From: DAOVRD01 sp964521715
GTDB taxonomy: Bacteria; Planctomycetota; Brocadiia; SM23-32
Length of the DNA stretch: 64,000 bases
Direction: 5' to 3'
NCBI GenBank assembly: GCA_964521715.1
Contig: CAZFSS010000010.1
Span: 71,161 to 135,160, forward strand
A program made the position numbers and the translations under genes. The stretch's first letter is position 1. Every line of letters begins with the position of its first letter. The notes beneath the pieces were generated by a model. That model ran no database searches. It saw nothing but the letters and a program-made list of their open reading frames with translations, and was not told the DNA's origin. Shown one piece after another: positions 1-8,252 of this stretch.

Positions 1-1
1 G

Positions 2-2557
2 CACCGGGACGCCGACATGAACCCGATCCACACCTTCATGAAGCACTGCACGGCGAAGCAGCTCGAATGCGCCAGGGCCATCATCCCCGGCATCCTGGAG
101 AAGTATCCCTACAACGCGCGCTTTCTGGACGTCACGTCCGCCGAGTGGCTCCTCGAGTGCTACTCCCCGGACCATCCCACCACGCGCAGCAGCGACATGG
201 CCAACCGGCAGCAGCTCCAGCGCTACGTCAAGGATGAGCTGGGGCTCGTGACGGGGGGAGAGCACGGCCGGTTCTGGAGCGTCCCCTGCCTGGACTACCA
301 CGAGGGGATGATGGGCGGGGGCAGGTATAGCTGGCCGGCCGGCTACCTGCGGGACGTGAAGGACCGCAGCGAGCTGAGCGAGGACTACCTCAAGTACAGC
401 GCCAATCCCGCCAACCGCGCGCCGCTGTTCGAGCTGGTCTACCACGACTGCGTCGTCGACTACTGGTACTGGGGCGCATGCAGCGACTATCTGCACCAGG
501 TCGCGCCCGAGATCACCGAGCGCAAGACGGCGATGAACGTCCTCTACGGGACGCCGCCGATGATGTGGGTGCACTCGCACGGCCTGCGCTGGCACGTCCC
601 GGAAGAGCGCGAGCAGATGCTGGCCATCTACCGCAACGTCTGCAAGCTCCACGAGATCGCCGGCATGCAGGAGATGGTCTCGCACGAGTTCCTGACCCCC
701 GACCGGATGGTGCAGCGCACCGAGTTCGCGGACGGGACAACCTGCACGGTCAACTTCGGGGAGGCGCCGTACGGCGTCCGGACGAAGGCGGGCGGCGTGC
801 TGGAGCTCGGCGAGAACGACTTCTACGTCGCCGGCCCGGAGATCGAGCAGTGGCGCGCGCCGGCCGCGGCGTCGGGCGGCCAGGGGCCGACGGCTCGCGA
901 GACCGTCATCCGCACGAAGGACTACGTCTTCGTCGACTCCGGCGCAGCCCGTTATGAGGATGAGGCGCTGAAGTGCTCGGGCCAGGTGACGCTGCAGAAG
1001 GTCGGCGACTTCAGGGGGAAGATCATGCTCGGCGCGGGGGCCGCCCTCGAGCTGGACGTCCCCGCATGGCGGCCGGCCTGGCGCGACCTGCCGGGCGTGT
1101 TGGTGGCCCTGGACGATCTCGGACGTCCTGTGAGTCGAGCGGCAGCCGGCGACGGCGGCCTTGTGCGGATCGAGGCCCCGCCCGGCAAGGGGCAGACGTA
1201 TCTCGTGCTTGTTGGCGAGGAAGCGCTCGTGCCGGACGTAACCATCGCAGACGTCACGCTCTCGGCGGGCGGACGGCCCGTCGGGCCGGGCACCGAACTG
1301 CGTGCGGGCGACGCGATGGAGGTGGCCGTCGCCCTGCGCAACGAAGGGCTGGCCGCCGCGCGGGACCTGGCGCTGGAACTCAACGTCGACGGGCCGGACG
1401 GACTCGCGGTCGGCCGGTTCGATGGGATCAGGCTGGAGCCTGGCGCGGAGCGGACCCTTCGGGCGCAGTTTGCCGCGGCCGTGGCCGACGGTCCTCGCGA
1501 AGTCGTCGCGCGCGTGACCGGCCCCGGGGACGTCTCGCTGACGGGCCGAACGCAGGCGGCCGCAGCCTTCACCGGCCCTGTGGATCTCGACCGGTTCCCG
1601 TTCCAGCGCCGCTACGTCCTGGCGGTGCCCGGCGGCGACGCGGCCGGCATGGCGGTGGAGGTGCCGTTCGACCCGGTCCGGGACCAGGCGCCGGACCCGG
1701 CCAACCTGCGCATCCTGTTCGACGGCGGCCAGGTCGTGCCCGCCCAGTTCGAGCCTGACGGCCCGGGCGCGGGTGGGGGGACGCTGGTCTTCTGCCTCCC
1801 GGCCGGCCAGCCGGCGGGCGGGGAGGTGGGCTTCACGGTTCTGGGCGCTGCCGCCGGCGGTGACGCGGTGGCGCCACACGTTGCGCGCTTCCAGGCCGCA
1901 GAAGACGGATCCCGGATCCTGATGCCGGCCTACACGGCGGCGATCGGCGACGGCGTGCTGCACTCCATCGCCGTGCGCGCGGGCGCCGGCGAGCAGCCCG
2001 TGATGGAGAAGATCATCGCGTCGAGCGCCGAGACGGGCTGGAGCAGCGAGGAGGGTGAGATCGAGCGCTTCGCCCGTGTGGCCCTGGGGCCGGTCAGGGC
2101 CGTCTACACGTGCACGAAGGTCCTCAAGGGCGCCTACAGGCTCACCAGGCGCTGGCAGTTCTACGCGGATCGCTTCGAGGTCCAGTCCCAGATGGAGCCC
2201 GCGCTCAGCGTCCTGACGCGGGCGACTTACGCCAGCGCGGGGACTGCCACCAACGAGACGGGTCGGTCCGTCGCGATGGACGGGCAGGGACAGGCGGAGG
2301 ACTTCGGCTTCCAGGGCACGCCGACGTGGTACGCCGTCTACAGCGACGCGTATCGGAGCGCCTGCATCGCGCTGACGCCCCCCGGCGGCTTCACCTACTG
2401 GGATGACGGCGGGATGGGGCAGATCAGCCTGAACCACGGCGGGGACGGTGCGGAGCGGCGGCTCTACATCCTTGGCCCGGGGGCCGCAGACGACGCCTTC
2501 GCCAGGGCGGCGGCGGAGGCCTACGCGCAGGGCGCCCGCGTCCGGCCGGCCAACTAG
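2..2557 (+). CDS. Large carbohydrate-active-type protein, 3' part (5' end outside the window)
   Basis: The reading frame is open to the left edge (H-R-D-A-D before the first visible Met at 17), so the true start lies upstream. About 850 residues are visible. The first ~390 look like the second half of a TIM-barrel-like catalytic region followed by a beta domain, with aromatic-rich stretches such as YHDCVVDYWYWG and MMWVHSHGLRW and a segment of the kind seen in GH101/DUF5696-type proteins (VQRTEFADGTTCTVNFGE). Residues ~412-520 resemble a CARDB/NEW3-type immunoglobulin-like domain (a pattern of DVTIADVTLSAGG, then VALRNEG), followed by more beta-rich sequence. It is probably secreted or surface-bound, but the signal peptide would lie outside the window. 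No catalytic residue can be assigned with confidence, and a non-catalytic glycan-binding role is possible. Confidence 0.6.
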   Translation, partial: HRDADMNPIHTFMKHCTAKQLECARAIIPGILEKYPYNARFLDVTSAEWLLECYSPDHPTTRSSDMANRQQLQRYVKDELGLVTGGEHGRFWSVPCLDYHEGMMGGGRYSWPAGYLRDVKDRSELSEDYLKYSANPANRAPLFELVYHDCVVDYWYWGACSDYLHQVAPEITERKTAMNVLYGTPPMMWVHSHGLRWHVPEEREQMLAIYRNVCKLHEIAGMQEMVSHEFLTPDRMVQRTEFADGTTCTVNFGEAPYGVRTKAGGVLELGENDFYVAGPEIEQWRAPAAASGGQGPTARETVIRTKDYVFVDSGAARYEDEALKCSGQVTLQKVGDFRGKIMLGAGAALELDVPAWRPAWRDLPGVLVALDDLGRPVSRAAAGDGGLVRIEAPPGKGQTYLVLVGEEALVPDVTIADVTLSAGGRPVGPGTELRAGDAMEVAVALRNEGLAAARDLALELNVDGPDGLAVGRFDGIRLEPGAERTLRAQFAAAVADGPREVVARVTGPGDVSLTGRTQAAAAFTGPVDLDRFPFQRRYVLAVPGGDAAGMAVEVPFDPVRDQAPDPANLRILFDGGQVVPAQFEPDGPGAGGGTLVFCLPAGQPAGGEVGFTVLGAAAGGDAVAPHVARFQAAEDGSRILMPAYTAAIGDGVLHSIAVRAGAGEQPVMEKIIASSAETGWSSEEGEIERFARVALGPVRAVYTCTKVLKGAYRLTRRWQFYADRFEVQSQMEPALSVLTRATYASAGTATNETGRSVAMDGQGQAEDFGFQGTPTWYAVYSDAYRSACIALTPPGGFTYWDDGGMGQISLNHGGDGAERRLYILGPGAADDAFARAAAEAYAQGARVRPAN

Positions 2558-2615
2558 TGGAGCTTCAGCGTTGGATTCCGCTGTTGCCGGGTGGAGGCGG
2601 CGTTCTAGAGGTGCA

Positions 2616-2690
2616 GGGCGCGCATTGCGCGCCCACCATGCTGGCAAGCCCGATCCGCTTTTGTAGGGGCACGGCGCGCCGTGCCCCTAC
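2616..2690. repeat. Two adjacent perfect palindromes (REP-like element)
   Basis: Positions 2616-2634 form a 19-bp palindrome, GGGCGCGCA-T-TGCGCGCCC. Positions 2663-2690 form a perfect 28-bp palindrome whose left half is GTAGGGGCACGGCG. They lie between convergent genes, the end of the carbohydrate-active protein and the end of rsmE. The GTAGGGGC...GCCCCTAC type resembles dispersed intergenic palindromes common in high-G+C genomes and may also act as a bidirectional terminator. A shorter relative lies at 25469-25492. Confidence 0.7.
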
Positions 2691-2761
2691 TTCACGGAGC
2701 CGAAAGGGGCCTACGCGGAAGTCCGTTGTTGAAGGTCCGCTGGGGGCTGCCCGTTAGCCGG

Positions 2762-3523
2762 TCACGCCCGGCCTGACGAGCCGTCCAGCCAGATCACGAG
2801 GGCGGCTAGCAGGCAGACGGCCGCCGTTTCGACCCGCAGCACGTGGGGGGCGATCGAGACGGGCAGGAAGCCGGCTCGGCCGGCCAGTTCCATCTCCCGC
2901 CGTGTGAAGCCGCCGGCCGGCCCTACCGCCGCGCAAGCCCAGGGCAGCCCGGCGTCCGCCTCGCGCAGCACCTGCCACAACGGACGCGCCTCGCTCGTGT
3001 GGCCGATGAGGAGCAGGCCGCTTCCCGCTCCGTCCAAGAAGTCCTCGAGCGGGGCCGGCGCGTGGACCTCCGGCACGATGGTCCGCCCCGACTGTCGGGC
3101 GGCATCTTCGGCTTTGCGGCGCCAGCGCTCCGCCCGTCGGGCCGCCGCCGCGCCGCGGAAGCCCTGGAGTCTTTCGCAGATGAGGGGGTGCAGCGAGGAG
3201 GCGCCGAGCTCGGTGGCCTTTTCGATCAGGAAGTCCGCGCGCTGGGCCGGGGGCGGCGCGAAGCCCAGCGCCAGCCGCCACTGCACCGCCCCGTTCCGCG
3301 GGCAGCTCTCCACGATGCGGACCTGCGCTGCGGCCGCGTCGGCGGCCTCCACGCGCGCGACGAACTCCTCCCCCCGTCCCGTGAAGAGCCGCACGAGGTC
3401 GCCGGTCCCGACGCGCAGCACCGTCGCCAGGTGGCGGCTCTGTTCGGGTTCGAGCGTCAGCCTGTCGCCCACACGGCAGTCCGCGCGGACAAGGAAGCGC
3501 CGAAGTTTTTCGCGTTCCGGCAT
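2762..3523 (-). CDS. rsmE: 16S rRNA (uracil-1498-N3)-methyltransferase, RsmE family
   Basis: A 253-residue protein when started at MPEREKLRRF; the open frame continues upstream but the extra residues do not look like family sequence. The N-terminal ~70 residues form the PUA-like RNA-binding domain (RFLV...HLATVLRVGTGDLVRLF). The C-terminal SPOUT methyltransferase domain has the S-adenosylmethionine-binding knot motifs AVGPAGGFTRREME and VLRVETAAV. The family methylates U1498 of 16S rRNA in assembled 30S subunits. The length fits the usual 240-250 residues. It converges with the upstream gene, and the promoter at 3660-3687 points the other way. Confidence 0.9.
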   Translation of the reverse strand: MPEREKLRRFLVRADCRVGDRLTLEPEQSRHLATVLRVGTGDLVRLFTGRGEEFVARVEAADAAAAQVRIVESCPRNGAVQWRLALGFAPPPAQRADFLIEKATELGASSLHPLICERLQGFRGAAAARRAERWRRKAEDAARQSGRTIVPEVHAPAPLEDFLDGAGSGLLLIGHTSEARPLWQVLREADAGLPWACAAVGPAGGFTRREMELAGRAGFLPVSIAPHVLRVETAAVCLLAALVIWLDGSSGRA

Positions 3524-3659
3524 CGCATCGCTCGATGGCAGGCGGAAGTCCTCCGCCGGCCTCGCTATTCTGAGGGGCGGGCGCGGGCAAGTCAACACGC
3601 GTCTGGGGCCCTGGCGCGGGTCGATGGGCGCGCCCGATGCGGTCTCTGACTGGCCTGTG

Positions 3660-3687
3660 TTGACATGGCTGCGGGGACCGGTACAAT
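3660..3687 (+). promoter_or_regulatory. sigma70-type promoter for the 3741 gene
   Basis: TTGACA at 3660-3665, a 16-bp spacer and TACAAT at 3682-3687, placed about 50 bp before the ATG at 3741. This is a sequence match only. Confidence 0.65.
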
Positions 3688-3740
3688 ACAGCCGCCGGCG
3701 AGGCCGGGCGCATTGCCGAGCGTTTGGGCGGGATCATCCC

Positions 3741-3968
3741 ATGCCGTTCGACACCGAGGACAGTGAGGAAAGAGACGCCTCCAGGGCCGCCCTGCACCTG
3801 GAGGACGTCGTGATCCTGATGGCCATTGCAGCTCTTTTTGTTCTCACCGTCTTCTTCCGGGACAAGTGGTGGGCGCAGGTGGGCCTGCTTGTGGTCTTTG
3901 GCGTAATGCTGGCCGTCCTCATCTCGCGGCTTCGCCGGACGCACAGGGCCTTTACGGGACGTGACTAG
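3741..3968 (+). CDS. Small two-segment membrane protein
   Basis: A 75-residue protein with an acidic N terminus (MPFDTEDSEERDASRA), two hydrophobic segments at about residues 22-40 (VVILMAIAALFVLTVFF) and 47-63 (VGLLVVFGVMLAVLI), and a basic tail (RLRRTHRAF). It forms a membrane hairpin with both ends probably cytoplasmic. I do not recognise a family. It has its own promoter-like sequence and may be cotranscribed with the coiled-coil membrane protein that starts 33 bp after its stop. Confidence 0.6.
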   Translation: MPFDTEDSEERDASRAALHLEDVVILMAIAALFVLTVFFRDKWWAQVGLLVVFGVMLAVLISRLRRTHRAFTGRD

Positions 3969-4001
3969 CGCGGCGCAGTTCGATCTCGGGGACCGGGCGC
4001 G

Positions 4002-4790
4002 ATGCCCCAGTGGCAGGCCATAGTGCTGATAATCGTGAGCTTCGGCTCGTTGATCGTCGCGCTGTATTGCTTTCTGTTCATGGTGCCCGTCAAGAGGTTC
4101 TGGGAACGTGTCCGGTCGCTGGGCGGGGGCATGAAGGGCATCGAGGCGCACGTCAACGGCGTGCTCGACCAGCTCGGCCGCAGGCTTAACGAGCTGGAAA
4201 GCAGCTTCGCGCAGCAGATCCGGGAGAGCCGGGAGGCGGCCGAGGCAACGCTGGATCAGCTGGCCAAGGACGGCCACGCCATGCAGCGCGAACTGGAGAT
4301 GACGCGCAAGGAGCTGCAATCCCTTCAAGCGCAGCTCCGTGAGGCCGGCGCCGACAACAGGAAGGTGGTTCGCACCGCCGAGTTGCTGACCAAAGAGCTC
4401 CAGCAACTGCGCAGCGACTTCGATGCCCTTGACGTGGAACTGCGCGAGTCCGTCCGCCAGTTGGTGGCGGATTCCTTCACCGGCGTTGAGAGCACGGTGC
4501 TGTCGGCGCTGGACGCGATTCAGGACGAGATGATCCGGGCTGCGCCCGGCCAGCGCGCGCCGTCGGAGCCCCGCGGCGGGCCGGCCCGTCCCGCGCCGCG
4601 TCTTACCGGCCGTCCCTCCGGGCGGGGGCGCGATAACATCATCACGGTCCATCCGCTCTTTGCGGGCCTCAATCAGGGTCAGGCCGGTGAAGGGACGGAG
4701 GACGACAGCCAGGGGGAAGGTGACGGTTCGTCAGAGGCCGGCGAGGAAGACCAGAAGGGGGCTGGGACCGCAGAGACCGAACGGGAATAG
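4002..4790 (+). CDS. Single-pass membrane protein with long coiled coil
   Basis: 262 residues. Residues 6-28 (AIVLIIVSFGSLIVALYCFLFMV) form one N-terminal membrane anchor. Residues ~45-160 are a charged heptad-like coiled coil rich in Glu, Gln, Arg and Leu (RELEMTRKELQSLQAQL, LLTKELQQLRSDFDAL). The last ~80 residues are low-complexity and Pro/Gly/Glu rich. The arrangement resembles RmuC-like or cell-envelope scaffold proteins, but no nuclease-like domain is present and I do not assign a function. Confidence 0.6.
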   Translation: MPQWQAIVLIIVSFGSLIVALYCFLFMVPVKRFWERVRSLGGGMKGIEAHVNGVLDQLGRRLNELESSFAQQIRESREAAEATLDQLAKDGHAMQRELEMTRKELQSLQAQLREAGADNRKVVRTAELLTKELQQLRSDFDALDVELRESVRQLVADSFTGVESTVLSALDAIQDEMIRAAPGQRAPSEPRGGPARPAPRLTGRPSGRGRDNIITVHPLFAGLNQGQAGEGTEDDSQGEGDGSSEAGEEDQKGAGTAETERE

Positions 4791-4827
4791 GCGCAGGGGG
4801 ACCGTCAGGATCGGAACGCGCCGCCCG

Positions 4828-5010
4828 TCAGTCCTCGAAGTAGCGGTAGAGAGTCGCGAACGTCAGGGCCAGGATCGCGTACGTCACCGCCCGGAAGCAC
4901 TTGTAGAGCTGCTCTTCCTTCGGGCTCTCCAGGGCGAATATCACTGAGGTCAATACGGCCGCGACTATGATAACGATGATCACGATCTTTCCGAAGGTTC
5001 GGGGGCGCAT
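4828..5010 (-). CDS. Small two-segment membrane protein
   Basis: 60 residues: MRPRTFGK, a hydrophobic segment (IVIIVIIVAAVLTSVIFAL), a polar loop (ESPKEEQLYKCFR) and a second hydrophobic segment (AVTYAILALTFATLYRYF). A GAGAGGA Shine-Dalgarno sequence lies about 8 bases before the ATG. An overlapping 77-codon frame in the same region lacks hydrophobic structure and was not chosen. Family and function are unknown. Confidence 0.55.
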   Translation of the reverse strand: MRPRTFGKIVIIVIIVAAVLTSVIFALESPKEEQLYKCFRAVTYAILALTFATLYRYFED

Positions 5011-5144
5011 CGCTCGTCCTCTCTCTGGCTGTCCTCATTGGGGGGACACTGGCCTCTGAGTTTAGGCATACCGGCGCGTCCTGTCAAGCAGCAGTGCGCC
5101 TACGCCTCTGCTGTGCTCTGGAGATCCCATGAAACTGGGGACGA

Positions 5145-5186
5145 GTCAGGCAGTGCGCGTCAGACAGTGCGCGTCAGGCAGCGCGG
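5145..5186. repeat. Three 14-bp tandem repeats
   Basis: Units GTCAGGCAGTGCGC, GTCAGACAGTGCGC and GTCAGGCAGCGCGG follow one another directly, just beyond the 3' end of the ricT-like gene. This is a short non-coding minisatellite. Confidence 0.75.
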
Positions 5187-5213
5187 CGGCAGGAGGCCCA
5201 TGCCTGCGGCCGG

Positions 5214-6017
5214 TCACTGGTCAGGCCGCACCTCGACCTCCGAGGCCTGGAACTTGTGGCGCTCGCCGTCCGCCAGTTCCACTTCCACGGACTGGTGCAG
5301 GATCTCATAGTCGACGACGATGCCCTCGCCCTTGGCCGTGATGACCTTGGTCCCCCGGCGGGGCAGCTTCTCCTTGAGCTCTTTGTAGAGCCCCTCCTCG
5401 AACTTCAGGCAGCACTTCAGCCGGCCGCACGTGCCGCTTATCTTCGCCGGGTCCAGGGTGGACTTCTGGTCCTTGGCCAGTTTCATGGGGACGGGTTTGA
5501 GGGCGTTCAGGAACGTTCGGCAGCACAGTTCCTTGCCGCAGGGGCCGACCTGACCCATCAGGCGGGCCTCGTCGCGCACGCCTATCTGCCGCATCTCGAT
5601 GCGGGTGCGGTACTCCTTGGCCAGGTCCTTGACCAACTCACGGAAATCCACGCGGCCCTCTGACAGGAAGTAGAATATGATCTTGCTGCCGCCGAACAGG
5701 TGCTCCACGCCCACGAGTTTCATGGGCAGCTTGTGCTGCTTGACCAGCCGCCGGCAGCACTTCAGCTCTTCCACTTCGCGGCGCTCGACGATGTCCACCT
5801 GCTTCTCGTAGTTGCCCGGCGTGGCCTTGCGCAGGACCTCACCGTCGAGCTTCTCCTCGTCGGCCTTCTGTTCCCGCACCAGCACGACGCGGCCCCATTC
5901 GACGCCTCGCTCGGTGCGGACGATGACGTCCGAGGCGACCTGGATGCCGTCCTCGGCGACGGAAAAGCGTCCCGTCTTATCCATCACGCCGAACCGGACG
6001 ACAGCGATGGTTGCCAT
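5214..6017 (-). CDS. PSP1/RicT-family regulatory protein
   Basis: 267 residues from MATIAVVRFG, preceded by a GGAGG Shine-Dalgarno; a longer in-frame start exists but adds only 16 poorly supported residues. This is the PSP1 C-terminal-domain family (YaaT/RicT of Bacillus subtilis). Six conserved cysteines sit in two groups, C160/C165/C166 (GPCGKELCC) and C197/C202/C203 (GTCGRLKCC), the type that holds iron-sulfur clusters in the RicAFT complex. In Bacillus the family affects RNase Y-dependent RNA processing and development. No RicA or RicF partner is visible nearby. A TATAAT-like -10 (complement of 6054-6059) lies upstream without a good -35. Confidence 0.88.
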   Translation of the reverse strand: MATIAVVRFGVMDKTGRFSVAEDGIQVASDVIVRTERGVEWGRVVLVREQKADEEKLDGEVLRKATPGNYEKQVDIVERREVEELKCCRRLVKQHKLPMKLVGVEHLFGGSKIIFYFLSEGRVDFRELVKDLAKEYRTRIEMRQIGVRDEARLMGQVGPCGKELCCRTFLNALKPVPMKLAKDQKSTLDPAKISGTCGRLKCCLKFEEGLYKELKEKLPRRGTKVITAKGEGIVVDYEILHQSVEVELADGERHKFQASEVEVRPDQ

Positions 6018-6118
6018 TCTCGACCCAAACCTCCCTGGGAAGACTCGAACTCCATTATAGCGCAAGTCCGGCCGTGTGTTGAGGGAAGGGCAGCGCCCCG
6101 AGGCCGCCCGCGGCCGCT

Positions 6119-6147
6119 TTGACAGGGTCTGGCGGCGCGTCTATAAT
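6119..6147 (+). promoter_or_regulatory. Consensus sigma70 promoter of the first membrane paralogue
   Basis: TTGACA at 6119-6124, a 17-bp spacer and TATAAT at 6142-6147, a perfect match to the housekeeping consensus. It lies 60 bp before the TTG start at 6207. Confidence 0.85.
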
Positions 6148-6206
6148 CCGGGGGCGCTTTGGCGGGTGCGCTCTTCCTCCGTCCGGAATCCCCCGAGGAG
6201 GGCCTC

Positions 6207-8126
6207 TTGACCTGGCGGGCCTTCATCATCGGCCTCCTGGCCGTGGTCGGCCTGAGCCTTCTTGACCCCTACACGTCGTTCATCAAGGGCTACGGCTGGT
6301 TGACCGCCTCCTGCTTCCCCAGCGGTCCCGTCCTGATCCTCGTCCTGCTGTCCGTCGGCGTGAACGTGCTGATCAAGTTCGTGCGCTGCAGATGGGCGTT
6401 CAGGCAGGCCGAACTCATGCTGGTCTGGTGCATGCTGATCGCCTCCTGCGCGATCCCGTGCGAAGGCATCGGGCGATACTGGTACAACCTGCTGGCGGGC
6501 GGCCCCTACCTGGCCAGGCGCACCGATCTCTACTGGGAGGACGACGGCTCGCTGGCGCGCGCCCCCGAAGGGCTGGTGCTGAGCAAGCAGCCGAGCTCAT
6601 TCGCCGCCAAGCAGTACTACGAGGGCTCCGAGGGGGGGCGCGTGCCGTGGCACATGTGGCTGAATCCGCTCGCGCAGTGGTCCGTCTTCCTGATGCTGAT
6701 GTTCATCGCCGTCATCTGTCTGTGCGCCGTCCTGAGGCGCCAGTGGGTGGACGTGGAGCGACTGATGTTTCCGCTCGCACGCGTTCCTCTCGAGTTCACC
6801 GAGGGGAGCGCGAAGGGGGGCTTGCTGCCTGCCCTTTTCACTGACAGGGCTTTTCTTATCGGGCTGTTCGTCAGTGGGGCGTTCCGGTTCGTGCGGGCGC
6901 TGCCGCTGCTGTTCGGGAAGGACAGCGCCTGGATCATCCAGATCCCCATCCGGCAGGTGTTGCAGGAGACGCCGCTCGCGCAGATGGACTTTCAGGACTT
7001 CGACTTCTGGCCTTCGGTGCTGGGCTTCGCTTTCCTGGTGCCTGCGGACGTGTCGCTGAGCGTCTGGTTGTTCTTCCTGCTCAGCCGGGCGGAACTCCAG
7101 GCAGCGTCGTGGCTGGCGCTCCCCCGGGCCTGGGGGACGTGGAGCCCGCTGATGCGCTGGCAGCAGGTCGGGGCGTATCTGTCGTTCACGGCCGGCATGT
7201 TGGTCGTGGCGCGCCGGCACCTGCTCGGCGTCGTGCGCAAGGCCCTGGGCATGCATGGGGGGACGGACGACCGCCAGGAGCCGATGGCCTATCCGGTCGC
7301 CTTCTGGGGATTCGTGCTGAGCATCGCGGGCTGCCTGGCGTGGTACGCGCACTACGGCGTGAGCCTTCCCATGGCGGCTGCGACGCTGGCGCTGCTTTTC
7401 TGCTCGTTTCTGGTCTACGCCCGCATCGTTGCTCAGGGCGGCCTCTACGTGAGCCGCAATCTGTGGGTCCTGCCGGACGTGCTTCACGGCGCCACGGGCA
7501 GGCTTGCCGGCGCCGGCGCCGTCATCGCCAGCATGCAGTCGCTGCTCCTGCTGACCGGCACCACCGTCATGCTTTCGCCGATGGCCATGCACGCATTCCG
7601 GATCTCCGAGGTCTTCCAGAGGGGCAAACGGCTGCTGCCGCTCGCCATGATCGCCGCCGTCCTCGTGGCCATGCCATGCACTACCTACACGGCGTTGACA
7701 CAGGCCTACCGCCACGGCGCCCTGAACTTCAGCGACACCTGGGGAGTCAGGGACGTGCCCAGGGAGGCGTTCGACTGGGCGCAGCGCATCATCACGCAGC
7801 CCGGGCAATCGGCCGAGCCCTACTGGGAGGCGCTCGGGTTCGGGGCGATCATCACCGGCTTCGTGATGTTCATGCGGGCCCGGCTCTACTGGTGGCCCAT
7901 CCACCCGATCGGCCTGCTGGCGTGCAGCAGTTGGCACGCGCACCGGCTCTGGCTGCCGTTCCTGCTGGGGTGGCTGATCAAGGTGAGCATCATGAAGCTG
8001 TCCGGCGGCCGGATGCTCAGGGACGCGCGCTTCTTCTTCATAGCCCTGATTGTGGTGGAGTTCTTCGTCAGCGGCGTCTCGGCGGTCGTCCGGACGATCA
8101 CGCACGGAGCCTGCCCGGATTTCTAA
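6207..8126 (+). CDS. Polytopic membrane protein, DUF6785/DUF6784-like family, paralogue 1 of 8
   Basis: 639 residues with a TTG start at 6207, chosen because all relatives in the window begin at this same point (TWRAFIIG) and GAGGAGG at 6195-6201 is well spaced; an upstream ATG at 6159 would add 16 non-conserved residues. About 13-14 hydrophobic segments run through the whole length. Shared family motifs are RxWVxxERLxFPLARVPLEFTEG after segment 4, VPADVSLSVW in segment 6, FRISEVF before segment 11, and WWPIHPIGLL plus a SGGR loop near the C terminus. The family name is from memory. The architecture looks like a permease, but substrate and direction are unknown. It is the first gene of a five-copy tandem array. 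Confidence 0.8.
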   Translation: MTWRAFIIGLLAVVGLSLLDPYTSFIKGYGWLTASCFPSGPVLILVLLSVGVNVLIKFVRCRWAFRQAELMLVWCMLIASCAIPCEGIGRYWYNLLAGGPYLARRTDLYWEDDGSLARAPEGLVLSKQPSSFAAKQYYEGSEGGRVPWHMWLNPLAQWSVFLMLMFIAVICLCAVLRRQWVDVERLMFPLARVPLEFTEGSAKGGLLPALFTDRAFLIGLFVSGAFRFVRALPLLFGKDSAWIIQIPIRQVLQETPLAQMDFQDFDFWPSVLGFAFLVPADVSLSVWLFFLLSRAELQAASWLALPRAWGTWSPLMRWQQVGAYLSFTAGMLVVARRHLLGVVRKALGMHGGTDDRQEPMAYPVAFWGFVLSIAGCLAWYAHYGVSLPMAAATLALLFCSFLVYARIVAQGGLYVSRNLWVLPDVLHGATGRLAGAGAVIASMQSLLLLTGTTVMLSPMAMHAFRISEVFQRGKRLLPLAMIAAVLVAMPCTTYTALTQAYRHGALNFSDTWGVRDVPREAFDWAQRIITQPGQSAEPYWEALGFGAIITGFVMFMRARLYWWPIHPIGLLACSSWHAHRLWLPFLLGWLIKVSIMKLSGGRMLRDARFFFIALIVVEFFVSGVSAVVRTITHGACPDF

Positions 8127-8172
8127 GCCCCTCAGGCCGCGTTCGCGTCCGTCCCTCCTGCCGGCCGTGTCT

Positions 8173-8202
8173 TTGACCGGGGGCCGGGGCGTGTGCTAGC
8201 GT
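8173..8202 (+). promoter_or_regulatory. Weak promoter-like sequence before paralogue 2
   Basis: TTGACC at 8173-8178, an 18-bp spacer and TAGCGT at 8197-8202 preceded by TG (extended -10 style). The -35 matches those of its neighbours but the -10 is poor. Confidence 0.4.
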
Positions 8203-8252
8203 TCCCTGTCTGCCTTGGAGCGGTCGCACCGGCCGTCTTGCGAGGACGCCAG

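Noticed and set aside
2754..4652. 632-codon minus-strand open frame
   Set aside because: It overlaps rsmE in another frame and is antisense to the small membrane and coiled-coil genes; composition is that of a shadow frame.
4805..5038. 77-codon minus-strand frame overlapping the 4828-5010 gene
   Set aside because: No hydrophobic or conserved pattern, while the alternative frame has two clear membrane segments and a good ribosome site.
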